Assembly: GCA_011037195.1 (NCBI GenBank)
Contig: JAAEAF010005039.1
Span: 1-64,000 of the forward strand
Origin: Triatoma infestans
Lineage: Eukaryota > Arthropoda > Insecta > Hemiptera > Reduviidae
DNA length: 64,000 nt
Direction: 5' to 3'
Shown: piece after piece, positions 1-11,288 of the stretch
Numbering within the stretch: the stretch's first letter is position 1
Layout of the letters: the number at the start of each line of letters is the position of its first letter
The notes under the pieces: generated by a model
What the model was told of the DNA's origin: nothing
The model's database searches: none
Seen by the model: only the letters and a program-made list of their open reading frames with translations
Position numbers and translations under genes: made by a program

Positions 1-35
1 CGCACAGCTTCCACAAAACACACACAAAAAAAAAA

Positions 36-800
36 TCTGGTATGAAACACTCACACAACTTTCTCCTACTCCATTTTTTAAAACTTGTAATTAACAAATT
101 TTAGAATTTGTCTATCAAATTTGATGAAATTCGTTGGATTTCGTCGAAAACTGAAAACCATGTTCAGTAAAAGCGCGCTTCCGGTTTACTACTTCTCTTG
201 AAACTCGGAATTTTGGCCATCTATTTATTTCTAATTAATTTTGTTTGGATAGTAGAAATGTATTATCAACTATGATAGCACATTAGAGAAAAACATAACC
301 CCACCAGGAGAAATGTTTCAAAAAAAAAAAGTTGTAGTTCTTTATATATGTAGTTCACATTCGTAATTTAAAGAAAATCGTTGGAGCCTTTTTCGAGAAA
401 ATACCAAAAACTAAGAAATACATTACAGTAAAAACGCACTTCCGGTCATCTGATTTTTTTCAAACTCGGAATTTTCAACAACACATTTAATATTATTTAA
501 ATATAGAATTCCATAATAAAACTGAAATAGCACTTTAGATGGAAACCTAACCCCACCCCTCTCCCCTAAAAGTGCCCTTAAATTCATTTTCCCGGAGAAA
601 TGTTTTAAATAAAAGTTGTAGCCCTTTGTAAGTGTAGTTTGAGAAAATTGTAAAAAAGCAAAAAAAAAAACTAACTAGTAAAGTGGTATTTCCGGTTGAG
701 GAATATTGTCAGGTAACGTACTGTCAGATTCCATGTTAATACCTAAACGAAATATCAAATTTCAACTTTCTACAATTTTTCGTTTTTGAGCTATGCTGTT

Positions 801-833
<33 letters not shown>

Positions 834-967
834 CGCACTCAGACCATTTGCTAAAAACCACTTTTTTGGACTCAGGGGATTTCAAAACGGATATTTCCGG
901 TGAAAACTCGATATCGAAAATTTGACACGATTATAATACTTCCTCTTACTAGGAGTAAGAGAAAATA
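36..967 (-). mobile_element. HINE-like repeat, near-complete copy
   Basis: Near-complete copy on the minus strand. The left edge is the 3' terminus (A-run, TCTGG, then the TGTGAAACACTCACAC-type hairpin and CTTTCTCCTACTCC). The right edge is the 5' hairpin CTCTTACT-agg-AGTAAGAG. Inside are two subrepeats that share CACTTCCGGT, CCTAACCCCACCCCTCCCC and AAAAGTTGTAG, and a CA-rich microsatellite at about 800-835. There is no coding capacity. Element class is inferred from the termini only. Confidence 0.7.
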
Positions 968-999
968 AAAAAGTGAATTTTTCTGGAAAAATCAATCAA

Positions 1000-1535
1000 A
1001 TAAAATTGGATAGGTTTATATCTGTGCAGCTGGGACTCCAAGTTTAAACAAAAATCATTGGTGCCGTTATCAAGTGAAAAATCCCCCCCCCTCTAAAAAA
1101 AAAAAATCAGAAATCTATTAGTAACCGAATTTCTTCAAATTTAATTCTAGCACTACATTTGAATTATATCAGTATTATATAGGCGATACGTAGAACCATA
1201 AATTGCATTGAGGTGGTTCTTTAGAGAAGGGCTTGATGCTACTGTTTCTCGCAAAAAAAAAAAATGTTTTTCAAATAAAAATGATTGGTTTTGCAGATAG
1301 TATAAGAAATTTAAATAAAATAGTGAGAATATTTGGGGAAAAAATCGCTAGTGCCGCATTTACGGTTGATTGATTTTGTCCGAAATCTTCGTGTCTGATG
1401 CGTAGTGGTATTACCTAAACGGAACACCTAGTTTTGGGGTTTTCTACGATTTTTTTGTTTTTGAGGTATTTTGTTCTCACAACTTGGTTCCTTGACACCG
1501 GAAAAGAGGTTTTTAAAAATTAGTCTATATACGTT
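1000..1535 (-). mobile_element. Diverged HINE-like fragment
   Basis: Partial, eroded copy. Landmarks of the family are visible (AGTTTAAACAAAAATC, AGAACCATAAATTG, GTTTTTGAGGTATTTTGTTC). Termini are not preserved. Confidence 0.5.
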
Positions 1536-1556
1536 TGTACAACGATAGGTAAAACT

Positions 1557-2188
1557 TTGGAGAAGTTAAGCGTTTAATTATTTAGGATCAGTGGTAACGG
1601 CAGATAAGGACATGCTCCAGGAGATAACGCGGAGGCTGATAGCTGCGAGTAAGTGCTACTATGGGCTCCTGAAATATATGAAAAGCCATTTGCAACGCAA
1701 TCTACAAAGCTGCTTCTCTACAAAGTCCGTCATTGACATAGGGGTCAGAAACATGGTCAATCACTAAAGCCATGGAGAGTGAACTATTAGGTTTCGAGAG
1801 AAAAGTACTCCGGAATATATATGGACCGCCAAAGAGAACAATGAGTAGAGAATAAGGAACAACCATGAGCTGGTCAACTTATATAAGGAGCCGGATGTGG
1901 TAAAATGTATTCGTTTAGCAAGACTGATATGGGCGGCCCATGTTCTACAAATAGAACAAACCTCACCCCCAAAGTGCTCCTTGGCGTAGAACCAGCCGGT
2001 AAAAGGAAAGTGGGAAGAACGAAGTTTAGTTGGCAGGATGGTATGAATCTCTGAAAGGAATCTCTGGGTATCAGGAATTCATGGACGTCGCCCAGGATAG
2101 AAAAGTGTGGAGGGCGATTCTTGAGACAGCTAGGATCCAGTAATGGATTGTTGAGCTCAGAATGATGATGATAATATATATATATATG
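1557..2188 (+). pseudogene. RTE-clade LINE, C-terminal reverse transcriptase remnant and 3' tail
   Basis: Conceptual translation gives the thumb and C-terminal signature of RTE-type LINEs: FNYLGSVVTADKDMLQEIT, then RLIAASKCYYGLLK, later NHELVNLYKEPDVVKCIRLA and RLIWAAHVLQIEQ. Several stop codons and frameshifts separate these blocks, so the copy is dead. It is 5'-truncated; the palm with the catalytic aspartates is absent. It ends in a GATGATGATGATAATATATAT tail, the short-repeat tail typical of RTE elements. Clade assignment rests on the YLGS, NHELYxLYKEPD and WAGHVLR-like blocks. The tail abuts another HINE-like copy at about 2195. Confidence 0.8.
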
Positions 2189-2194
2189 CGTGTG

Positions 2195-2725
2195 TGTGTA
2201 TGGTTCTGGTTAACATAACTCAAAAACGGAAATTTGTAAACAGCTGAAATATGATACTTCTTCGACATGCTACTAAGGGGGGGGGGACGTGACAATAACG
2301 TTTTAGTCAAAATCTTTAACCCCGGAAGAACACCACATCACTGAATGGATTTGTCAAATTTGTTTCTTGTAGTTTTCCTCACCCCCAAAAAGGGCTCAAC
2401 GTTTTCTTTAAACTTGGTTTATCAATTAATCATAAAAAAAAAGTGGTAGAACTTTTATACCTCTCTAACAAAGTTTCCCAGAAATGTTCATTTTAGGTGA
2501 AATTCTGGGGGGAATGGTGACGTTAGGTTTCCCTCTTGCTATTTCAATATATTATACGATATTATCATCTATATAATATTAATTAGAATTTAATGTGTAT
2601 CCAGAATTGCGAGTTTGAAGAAAATCTCGGAAAATTTCGGATGCGATAATACTATGAGTAATATAAATAAATCACAACTGTCTGGATTATAATAAGAGAA
2701 AGTCGTGTGAGTGTTTCACACCAGA
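2195..2725 (+). mobile_element. HINE-like repeat, 3' half
   Basis: Plus-strand copy lacking the 5' end. It contains a G-rich run, one subrepeat (AATATTAATTAGAATTTAATGTG), and an intact 3' end: AAGAGAAAGTCGTGTGAGTGTTTCACACCAGA. Confidence 0.65.
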
Positions 2726-3492
2726 TTTGTAGTTTTCAGACAAGCCAGTTGCAAAATACATGTACCTACTTTTGTTTAAAAGGGACTAAGATACCAATAA
2801 AATTAAAATTATTAATCCTTTTTACGTTAAAAAAACCCTAACTACTTGATTAAAAAAAGTTGCCTTGAGCAAAGAGAATTAAAAAAGAAGAGAAGATTAT
2901 TCCAAATAAACCCGAAAAAAGGAAATTATACGCTAAATTAAACCACATAAAAAGGTTTTCATTTTTTATCTTCTTTTTTTTTTTACTGTTGAACAAAATA
3001 TGGCTAAGTGGATATGGGAAGATTAAAATATGATTTGTATTATTATGTATAATTATGAAATATTTTAATTATATTTTAAATGTATTATAATTTTATTGTT
3101 TAGAATTATCGAAAGAATATCAATGTCTCAAACATGTAATAATCAATATTCAAGGTTTGTTTTAAGGATCCCTAACAATAAACAAATATTTTTTAACTAA
3201 TAATCTGTCTCTATTGCACGAGTGTTTGTTTATTTAACAAATGATGCAAAGAAGAAAATTATCAGTAAATTCAAACTTAAAATTCCTTTTAAGTATCATA
3301 AAAAGATCCGATTTGTATTTTACTATTAAAAATCCTTCCTTGAAATACAAATTTTATGAATGTTTTTTTTTCATTTTTCCCGGAGTTTTTCGAAAACGAT
3401 TCCTGTGACATCTCTTTAAACATGAATAGACTGACTAGGAAAATGTAGGTCAGAAACTTACATCGGTCAAAAAAATTGATTTTACGATTTCT
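2726..3492. other. A+T-rich intergenic sequence
   Basis: Low-complexity A+T-rich DNA with T and A runs. I see no gene, repeat terminus or RNA structure. Confidence 0.6.
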
Positions 3493-3902
3493 GGGCTTCA
3501 GAATGCATATATGAATATGTATATATAGGGCCTCAGCATGCATATATGAATATGTACATATATGGGCCTCAGAATGCATATTTGAATATGTATATATGTG
3601 GGCCTCAGAATGCATATGTGAATATGTATATATATTGGCTTCAGAATGCATATATGAATATGTATATATTGTATATATGGGCCTCAGAATGCATATATAA
3701 ATATGTATATACGAGGTGTGTAAATTAAGTAACGAGACTGATTTTCTAGTGTTCGATCTGGCAACACTGGAGACGCGGCGCATGCGTGGTAGGGCAAGTA
3801 AACATCTGATACACGTCCAGTGCAAATTTGAAAATGCTAGAGTTGTTGCACTGTCCGTAGTGACTTTTTTTGTGAGCAAGGTTTTTTCAGTGCGTTTTAA
3901 AA

Positions 3903-4290
3903 ATGAGTGACATCAATTACGGGCAACGTTGTGCTATCAGGTTTTGCTTCAGACTTGGGCACAGTGCAACGTTTGAAAAACTGTGCCAGGCCTATGGAGA
4001 CAATGTTTTGTCGAGAACACAGGTTTTTAAGTGGTTTAAGTCGTTTGCAGAAGGAAGGGAATCAATTGAAGACAAGCCTCGCAGCGGAAGGCTTTCATCT
4101 TCAAGAACCGACGAAAATGTTGGCAGAATCCGCGATCACGTGCGTTCAGATCGTCGTTTGACAGTCCGAATGATCGGCGAAGAGTTGAATTTGACTCACA
4201 GAACCGTTCATCAAACCAATTTTGACTAATTAATTGGGGATGAGAAGAATTTGTGCAAAAATGGTTCCGAAAAATAGTAGTAGAAAAATA
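3903..4290 (+). pseudogene. Mariner transposase, N-terminal DNA-binding half
   Basis: From the ATG at 3903 the frame encodes the paired helix-turn-helix DNA-binding region (YGQRCAIRFCFRLGHSATF, later FKWFKSFAEGRESIEDKPR, SGRLSSSRTDENV and LTHRTVHQ). At about 4216 a four-base insertion shifts the frame. The continuing frame reads ILTN, a stop, then LGMRRICAKMVPKN, a standard mariner linker. Coding similarity then stops at about 4276, where the internal deletion begins. The first two catalytic aspartates are therefore absent. The product cannot transpose DNA; a binding-only peptide is conceivable but unproven. Confidence 0.88.
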
Positions 4291-4294
4291 GTGT

Positions 4295-4573
4295 TTGGCC
4301 AGTAATAACATTCCTGTGGCTCCTCAGCCTCCTTATTCACCCGACTTAAGACCATGTGACTTTTTTTTGTTCCCCAAATTGAAAAATCACCTCAAGGGAC
4401 GTCATTTTGGAACATTGGAGAATATTCAAACAGCCGTAACCGACCAACTGAAGTCTATTCCAGTATCCGAGTTCCAGCACTGCTATGACGAATGGAAGAA
4501 TCGTCTTCAGCGTTGTGTGACTTTCCAGGTAGTTACTTTGAAGGGGACAACGTTGAATTTTAATTTTATTTGA
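4295..4573 (+). pseudogene. Mariner transposase, C-terminal fragment
   Basis: The frame begins after the internal deletion and reads ASNNIPVAPQPPYSPDL, then RPCDFFLFPKLKNHL. The aspartate of the PCD motif is the third catalytic residue of the mariner D,D34D triad. The rest (KSIPVSEFQHCYDEWKNR) is the usual C-terminal helix. The ORF has an internal ATG but no promoter; it is the other side of the deletion in the element at 3712-4622. Confidence 0.88.
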
Positions 4574-4710
4574 ACAAAAAAAAGATAAAAAATCAGTCTC
4601 ATTACTTAATTTACACACCTCGTATGTGGCCTCAGAATCATATATGAATATGTGTATATATGGACCTCAGAATGCATATATGAATATGTAAATGGGTCTC
4701 AGAATGCATG

Positions 4711-5689
4711 CAATAATAATATGAAGGATGGAAACATTTCGTAAAAAATCCATCTTTAAAGGTAAGTCCATCTATTCATGACCAATTTAGATAAATAAGT
4801 TAGAATGTCAACATATTCACTTAATATTATATTCATGGGCAAGACATAAATTATTTCATTCTTACAAATGCCCGGGATCATTCTAGTGGTAATATTGACG
4901 AATCATGGTCTTCATGTATCAACATTTTTCTAAATGAGATATCCAGAAACTTGTTGACTGGCTAAAATGTTGATATGGAAAACTCTTTATGTTTTTTCTG
5001 GCTTCTTCTCAGGTTTCTTGAAATGTGGAAAATAGGATATTGAAGATTTGACCAAACATGACTTGATATCTGCAGTTTACCATTCCTCTGGTTTCAAGAA
5101 AATATGTTGTTCTCACCTTTTCGAGAAATAACTCGAGAACCTTACTGGAAACTCGCAATTCCTGTAAACTTCAAACTTCGACGTATCTACCGTACAAAGT
5201 ACAACCGTACATTTTACTAAAATGACATTTTAGAGAACCGTGAAGTTCCTCCAGAAACCTTCAAAAATCAATATTTCTAAGAAAGTGTTTCATTAAAACT
5301 CATGTGAATAGATAGTAAGCTAAGTTTTAAGATCGTTACAGCCATTTTGAGGGGGAAGTCTATTAATTCTTGGATTTGAAACCTTCATGACATATACGAT
5401 TTTAAAATTAGTAATTTTGTTACTTTTTTTCACGTAATTGCTAATGAAGAATAAGACGAGGGAGGACTCAGGCTTTGGACTCATTTAATAAAGTATTGCA
5501 AAATCTGTAAGAAGGGAGTTGCCTTGATGTCACCGAATTCCATAGCAGTTTACACAATGAAATCATTAGAAAACTGACTTAGCTCATTGTGTGATTTACA
5601 CATTTATTTTTAACGTCTTATTCAACAATGATGTATCTCAGATGGTTTGATGGCCTGCCTTGAAGGTCGCGATAAAGAGTAATGTATTA
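4711..5689. other. Intergenic sequence, nothing recognised
   Basis: A+T-rich and without long frames. I see no family signature. Confidence 0.55.
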
Positions 5690-5744
5690 ATAATAATAAT
5701 AATATCAGAGATATTTTCCGTGGTAGCCTGCTTCATTTTGAGGT

Positions 5745-5782
5745 CATCGACCGGTTTCGGGCGTTCGCCCATCTTCAGGATG
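5745..5782 (-). ncRNA. Hammerhead-like ribozyme motif, intact core
   Basis: Minus strand reads CATC, CTGAAGA, T, GGGC-GAAC-GCCC, GAAA, CCGGTC, GATG. This supplies the invariant CUGANGA, a 4-bp stem II, GAA, an A-U pair at the base of stem III (self-complementary ACCGGU), cleavage residue C, and a 4-bp stem I (CATC/GATG). Caveats: an extra unpaired U lies between CUGANGA and stem II in every copy, and stem III has no loop, so activity may need two RNAs pairing through ACCGGU. Confidence 0.6.
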
Positions 5783-5944
5783 CGTTTGTCAGACAGTGTG
5801 ATAACATAGACTTGCATAAAGCTAATTCAGTTTATACACTGACTCTCAGTCAGTGTCAGTGTATAAATTGTCTCCGTCTCAGAGTCAGTGAATAAACTGA
5901 ATTTGCTCTGTGCAATTCTGTGTTATCACACTGTCTGACAAACG

Positions 5945-5982
5945 TATCCTAAAGATGGGCGAACGCCCGAAATCGATCGATG
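5945..5982 (+). ncRNA. Decayed hammerhead-like motif
   Basis: Right-arm partner of the minus-strand motif. The core reads CTAAAGA (G5 changed) and the stem III segment is ATCGAT instead of ACCGGT. Stem II GGGC-GAAC-GCCC is preserved. Expected to be inactive. Confidence 0.6.
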
Positions 5983-6060
5983 ACTACAAAATGAAGCAGG
6001 GCTACCACGGAAAATATCTCTGATGCTTTCCAGCTCTACGGAACCAACCACCACCACAAC

Positions 6061-6326
6061 AATAATAATAATAAACCTATGGTGCAACACCCTATGAAGG
6101 GCCAAGGCTTGCCAGTCGGCGGTTATTATTGAGGGACGTGTGGTAAGTTCCCGTAGTTCCCTCGGCGTTTAGTTCCGGTCTTTGCTACCTAGGTGCGCTA
6201 CAAACTGTAGTGGCTTCCCACTATTTCTCACGATGCTGGGTCAACACTGACATTGCCTTCACGGGAATCGAACCCTGAATTCTCGCACCAAAGGCGAGTG
6301 CGCTAGCCGCTACACCAACACGTGAG
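6061..6326 (-). mobile_element. SINE with tRNA-Gln-like head
   Basis: On the minus strand, starting near 6326, the head reads GTGTTGGTGTAGCGGCTAGC, then an anticodon arm CTCGC-CTTTGGT-GCGAG with TTG in the anticodon position, then a B box GGTTCGATTCC. A body follows and the element ends in a TTATTATTATT tail at 6061-6074. Stem pairing in the anticodon arm is perfect. tRNA identity is inferred from the TTG triplet; this is a SINE head rather than a tRNA gene because the acceptor stem is not closed. Confidence 0.8.
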
Positions 6327-6519
6327 GATAATCTATTAATAATTCTCACTTTTATTCTCATTCCTAACGAAAAATTTAGCGACTACTTTTTAAAGGAGGG
6401 GGAAGAATTCAGTTTTAGCTAGATTTGTATTATTCTTAGTTAGTTTGTCAATAAAATATATTGATTATATTGGATAAATTATACATTATTTGAAAACCCA
6501 CTGATATTTAATTATTTTA

Positions 6520-6735
6520 TTTTGCGCATCTCCAGCGGTGGTTATTAGTACCGCTGAGTTTTCTTCTCTAACTTTGTCTCCACAAGCTGGGATGGTACTG
6601 TTCTTCACTTCCTTATGGCATCCAACTCACTATCTTGTCTAGCAAGGACTTCCGGCATAGAACACTGTTCCACGAACTCGTATTACTTAATCGAACCATT
6701 CGACGAGAGGGAGTGTGGATATCTTGGTTGTGCCA
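6520..6735 (-). mobile_element. SINE-like repeat sharing a tail with other families
   Basis: Related to 46828-47075: shared blocks are ACACTCCCTCTCGTCGA, the GCTAGACAAG/TTGCTGAGCAAGG region, GTGCCATCCCAGCT and the 3' block GGTACTAATAACCACCGCTG followed by A/T-rich sequence. I cannot identify a B box here. The open frame at 6635-6991 overlaps it and is not supported as a gene. Confidence 0.55.
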
Positions 6736-7287
6736 TCCATTTATTAACGAATCATTTGGACGATGTATTCTTATTGATAAAACTCTGACTTCTTTGCATA
6801 CAATGCGTTTTACTGTATTTTATTTTTGTTGTAGTTGTATGAACCATGTAATATTACTTTACATTGGAAGCATTGCTAGATTTGAAAATTGGAGAAAGTT
6901 GATTAAAGGCGGAAGTCCAGTGTTTCAGAATAGTCCTTTGAATATTGTCGAAAACGGCTACAAGTTTTTTTTTTTAAACTTGGAATGCTAAACTAATTGT
7001 CTTTCGATAATTGTTAATTAACCATTATCAAATGCTTAATTAAATTTGGAGGTTATAGAGATTATAATTAAGTCATATAAATAATTGATTTGTAGGATAT
7101 GAACAATATAAAGCAATGTACCAGTTAATTAAAATTAAATAATTAATCATAATTAATCTAATATCTGACTCTGAAGTGAACCTGACATTTCTATCCTGCA
7201 TTAGTTAGCTGAAGTTTTGATGTATTTATAATTAATAAACCTGTACTCGACAATTTTTCTTTACTTCCGGTCAAATTTTACAATCTG

Positions 7288-7475
7288 AACAGTGGGCCAA
7301 TCGGCGGTTTTTATTAGGGGACGTGTGGTAAGTACTCCGCAGTTCCATCGCCTTTTAGTTCCGGCCTTCGCTACCTGGGTGCGCTATCAACTGTAGCTTC
7401 CCACTGTTTCTCACGATGCTGAGTCAACAATTGTTCGTGGGTCACTTCAATCCAAAATAATAATAATAATAATAA
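7288..7475 (-). mobile_element. SINE, tRNA-Gln-headed family, body fragment
   Basis: Shares with 6061-6326 the blocks TCGGCGGTTTTTATTAGGGGACG, AGTTCCGGCCTTCGCTACC and TTTCTCACGATGCTGAGTC. The tRNA-like head is lost. An AAT microsatellite at 7461-7483 lies on the head side, so it may be a separate expansion. Confidence 0.7.
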
Positions 7476-7547
7476 TAATAATCAATAAAAGGGACAATAT
7501 AATCATATAAATTGAAATTAGCATATGCTCAATATTACTGTTGATTT

Positions 7548-8046
7548 CGAGTAAGTATTACGACCTTGTCAAATTTTAGAAATTGAGTTTTCACCGGAAG
7601 TACATGTTTTGAGGTTTCCTGTTTACGAACAAAATGATTGCGCACGTGAATGAACAACATTATGTCAATAAAGAAAAATCACAGATAATCGGAAATTCCG
7701 TATAGTATGTACCACCGTACCTGATACGAAGGTTTTGGTCACCCGGGGAACGCAACTGTACTGAATGTTTTTTTTTCAGTTCTCGCGATTTACATAAAAA
7801 CGGCTCCAACGATTTTCTTTAAACTATATACTATTTATACACATAACTATCTTATCAATTTTATTTCAAACATTTTCTAGGGGAAAAGTAACACTTAGCT
7901 TTCCCTCAAAGTACCATTTCAGTGTAATGTATAGTTTTACCCGTATGTAATACTGATGTACATCACAAGTATTGCTGGAATTCCAATTTTGAAGAAAAAC
8001 GGAAAATTGGAAATACCGATTTACAGAAAAGGTTTTTGAGTTATTG
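7548..8046 (+). mobile_element. HINE-like repeat, partial
   Basis: Begins in the conserved 5' region (GTAAGTATTACGACCTTGTC, TTTTCACCGGAAGTAC) and runs through one subrepeat. It is cut off where the next copy begins at 8050, so two copies lie head-to-tail. Confidence 0.65.
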
Positions 8047-8049
8047 AGT

Positions 8050-9035
8050 ACTTTCTCTTAGAAATCCTACTAAAAGAGGAAGTATTGTAATCGTGTCAAA
8101 TTTACGATATAGAATTTTCAGAGGAAGTATCCGTTTTGAGGTCCCCTGAGTCCGAAAAACTGGTTTTTAGCAAATGTCCTGTGTGTGTGTGTGTGTGTGT
8201 GTATGTGAACAGCATAGCTCAAATACGAAAAACTGTAGGAAGTTGAAACTTGATATTACGTTTAGGTACCAATAAGGGATCTGATGGTGTGTTATCTGTC
8301 AGAATTCCTCAACCTGAAGTACCACTTTACTAGTTGGTTTTTTTAACGTTTTTCTCAAAATGGCTCCGATGATTTTGTTTAAACTAGGTATATCAACTAC
8401 ACATGCAAAGAGATACAACTTTTATTTGAAATATTTCTCCGAGAAAATTCATTTAAAGGCACTTCTAGTGGAGGAGTGGGGTTAGGTTTTCATTTTAACT
8501 ACTATATCAGTTTATTAGACAATTCTGCCATCTAAATAATGTTAATTAGAATTAAACATGTTGTTGAATTCCGAGTTTGAAAAAAATCGGATAACCGGAA
8601 GTGCGTTTACTTTACTAAATGATTTTTTTCACTTTTTCGTGATTTTCTCAAAAGTAGCTCAGACGATTTTCTTGAAACTTTCTATATAAACTAAACATGC
8701 AAACATCAACATCTTTTATTTAAAACATTTCTCTGGGAAAATTCATTTAAGGGCACTTTTCAGGGGAGTAGTGGGGTTACAGCTTCTTCTTACGTGATAT
8801 CATAGTTGATTATACAATTCTATCATCCAAACAAAATTAATTAGAAATAAATAGATGGGCAAAATTTCCAAGTTTTAAGAAAATTAGTAAACCGGAGATG
8901 CGCTCTTACTGTACAGTTTTTTTAACAGTTTTCGACGAATTTTGTTAAATTTGGTACACAAGCTATAAACATTTGGCAATTATAATTTCGAGAACAGGGG
9001 TAAGAGAGAATGTTGTGTGAGTGTTTCACACCAGA
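8050..9035 (+). mobile_element. HINE-like repeat, complete copy
   Basis: Both ends are present: ACTTTCTCTTAGAAATCCTACTAAAAGAGGAAGT at the 5' side and GTAAGAGAGAATGTTGTGTGAGTGTTTCACACCAGA at the 3' side, followed by a T run. It has a GT microsatellite at 8182-8202 and three subrepeats, each with CTTCCGG, GATTTT and CATTTAAGGGCACTTT landmarks. Confidence 0.75.
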
Positions 9036-9907
9036 TTTTTTTTTTCCAAAAATAATTGATTTTGATTGATTTTCGAAATTTCAAATTTTATTTGTGTTGT
9101 TGGTTCACTGTTTACTTTAGTGTGCTCTTGTGGGCTACATTCTCAAATCATTCTCAAATTCCCCATTCTGATTACGATGGTTTCACCATATAAATAAATA
9201 TCCTGAGAAAATAACAACTTAATCAGATCCTGGTTTGGGAAGTTAGTTTGGCAGTAATAAGCTTAGTAAAACTTCCGGAATCAATCTTATCTCGGTTATG
9301 TCTTTTCCCTCCTACATATGTAGTTTTCCTTCTATCAGGATTATCAAACTTATCCATTGTTATCCAGTTTCTAGATTATATAAAAAGATTATGCAAGGAA
9401 ATATGCAAATTGGTTTGGCAAATTATTTAAAACTTGAGAGTTTTTTTTTGAAGTTTAATGTATTATATATATATTAAAAATTATACTTATTCTGCTTTGC
9501 TCTTTGTTTCTGAAAAATGCTTACTCATGCTCATGCTTATTAAATTTCATGGGTGCTTATTAACTCTTCGAGTCTGCTATTCGTGTATCTTTTATTCGTG
9601 AAGATTAATTTGGTTTATTGAAATCGTGCATGGTTTCCTGCAGGAAGACATGTTTTGATCCATCCACCCTGCAGTAGAATAAAAATCTAGGTACACTAAC
9701 ACGATTTTTCTTACTGTAGTTTAAATAGTTATTAATTAACAAAAATTCCCATTCAACTTTGTAATTTTTACTAAATTTAAATTACTTCAAATATTATGTG
9801 GATAGCTGAAAGAATCTAAACTAAAAAAACGACACAATTAAGGAAGCTTGAAACTCATGTTTGTCCAGTATCCCCCAAAATCTTATTCGAAAAAAGTTTT
9901 AAAAAAA
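9036..9907. other. Intergenic sequence, nothing recognised
   Basis: A+T-rich, with scattered T runs and no repeat landmark or credible frame. Confidence 0.55.
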
Positions 9908-10927
9908 TGTGGTGTGAAACACTCACACAACTTTCTCTTACTCCAGTTCTCAAAATTATAATTGACGAATTTTATAGTTTATATACCAAATTTAATGAAA
10001 TTCGTCGAAACCTGAAAAAAAACTGTCCAGTAAAAGCGCACTTCCGGTTTGCTAATTTTCTTGAAACTCGAAATTTTGGCCATCTATTTATTTTTAATTA
10101 ATTTTGTTTGGATGATAGAATTGTATAATCAACTAGGATAGCATTTTAGAGAAAAACATAACGCATCTATCCTCCAAAATTGCCCTTAAATGAATTTTCC
10201 AAGAGAAATGTTTTAAATAAAAGTTGTAGATCTTTGTATGTTAGGTTTATATAGAAAGTTTCAAGAAAATCGTCGGAAACATTTTTGAGAAAATCGTGAA
10301 AAAGTGTAAAAATTATTTAGTAAAGTGGTAATGTAAACGTACTTCTGGTTATCTGATTTTTTTTATGAAACTCGGAATTTCAACAACATATTCAATTCTA
10401 ATTAACATTATTTAGATGATAGAATTGTTTAATAAACTGAAATAGCACTTTAGATGATACCTAACCCCACCCATCCCCTCTAACTACCCTTAAATGAATT
10501 TTCCCAGAGAAACCTTTGAAATAAAAGTTGTAGCTCTTTGTATGCGTAGTTGATATAACAAGTTTGAAGAAAATCATCGGAACCATTTTTGAGAAAAACG
10601 CAAAAAAGTAAAAAAAAACAAGTAAAGTGGTACGCCCGGTTGAGGAATTTTGACAGATGACCCACTGTCAGTCAGATTCCATGTTGATACCTAAACGGAA
10701 TATCAAGTGTCAATTTTCTACGGTTTTTCGTTTTTGAGCTATGCTGTGCACATACACACACACACACACACAACCACACACACACACACACACAATCACA
10801 CAGACCATTTGATAAAAACTACTTTTTTGGACTCAGAGGACCTCAAAACGGATATTTCCGGTGAAAACTCGATATCGAAAATTTGACACGATTACAATAC
10901 TTCCTCTTACTAGGAGTAAGAGAAAGT
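9908..10927 (-). mobile_element. HINE-like repeat, complete copy
   Basis: Minus-strand copy. The 3' terminus GGTGTGAAACACTCACACAACTTTCTCTTACTCC is at the left and the 5' hairpin CTCTTACTAGGAGTAAGAG at the right. A CA microsatellite (10752-10799) sits near the 5' end. This is one of the best copies for building a consensus. Confidence 0.78.
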
Positions 10928-11170
10928 AAAAAAGTGGTAAGTTCTGTATACGTGTTAATTAGTATAACAAGTTTGTATTTTTAACAAATACCAATTTTCT
11001 TCAATTTTAGTATTTTGGCATCACATCTCCATTTTTTTTTTTTATAGAGTAGGGAAATGACACTTAAGAGTAAAGCCTAACGTTTACCCCATAGTTATTG
11101 TGGTTGGTTCCGCAGAGCTGGAAAGCATCAGAGATATTTTCCGTGATAGGCTGCTTCTTCTTATGGTGGT

Positions 11171-11208
11171 CATCGACCGGTTTCGGGCGTTCGCTCATCA
11201 TCAGGATG
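11171..11208 (-). ncRNA. Hammerhead-like ribozyme motif, one stem II mismatch
   Basis: Minus strand: CATC, CTGATGA, T, GAGC-GAAC-GCCC, GAAA, CCGGTC, GATG. All core residues are kept. One A-C mismatch lies in stem II. Confidence 0.58.
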
Positions 11209-11288
11209 TTTTTGTAATAGCATAGACTGCAAAAAGCAAATTCCATTTTTTGAGAATTTGCTTTTTGCAAGTCTATATTATAACACTG

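Larger units (their letters stand above)
3712..4622 (+). mobile_element. Internally deleted mariner transposon with both TIRs
   Basis: Terminal inverted repeats are CGAGGTGTGTAAATTAAGTA at the left and its near-complement ending TTACACACCTCG at the right. The insertion is flanked by TA at 3710-3711 and 4623-4624, the mariner target duplication, and sits inside a minisatellite unit. At 911 bp it is about 400 bp shorter than a usual 1.3-kb mariner. The missing part is the middle of the transposase gene. The good TIRs suggest relatively recent insertion or mobilisation in trans. Confidence 0.93.
3493..4710 (+). repeat. 34-37-bp minisatellite split by a mariner insertion
   Basis: About nine units built on GGCCTCAGAATGCATAT followed by a variable run of ATGAATATGTATATAT. 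Six lie before 3710 and three after 4624. Units differ by small indels in the TA-rich half. Open frames on both strands here are by-products of the repeat. Confidence 0.9.
5704..6060. mobile_element. Foldback element with inverted hammerhead-like arms (P1)
   Basis: Large imperfect palindrome. The left arm (GATATTTTCCGTGGTAGCC, CTTCATTTTG, then the hammerhead-like core on the minus strand) is mirrored by the right arm (core on the plus strand, ACAAAATGAAGCAG, ACCACGGAAAATATC). The centre is rich in short inverted repeats (CAGTTTATACACTGACTC and AGTCAGTGAATAAACTG). The right arm extends further, to CCAGCTCTACGGAACCAACC. AAT repeats flank both sides. No ORF. Similarity to pseudo-LTRs of Penelope-like elements is inferred from the ribozyme-like core only. 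Confidence 0.8.

Noticed and set aside
3289..3879. 196-codon minus-strand ORF
   Set aside because: Most of it is the translated minisatellite and mariner TIR.
3493..4710. Possible CRISPR-like array
   Set aside because: Units are adjacent and variable with no unique spacers; this is a minisatellite interrupted by a mariner.
6250..6326. Genuine tRNA-Gln gene on the minus strand
   Set aside because: The anticodon arm is perfect, yet the acceptor stem is absent and the downstream body recurs at 7288 as a SINE.
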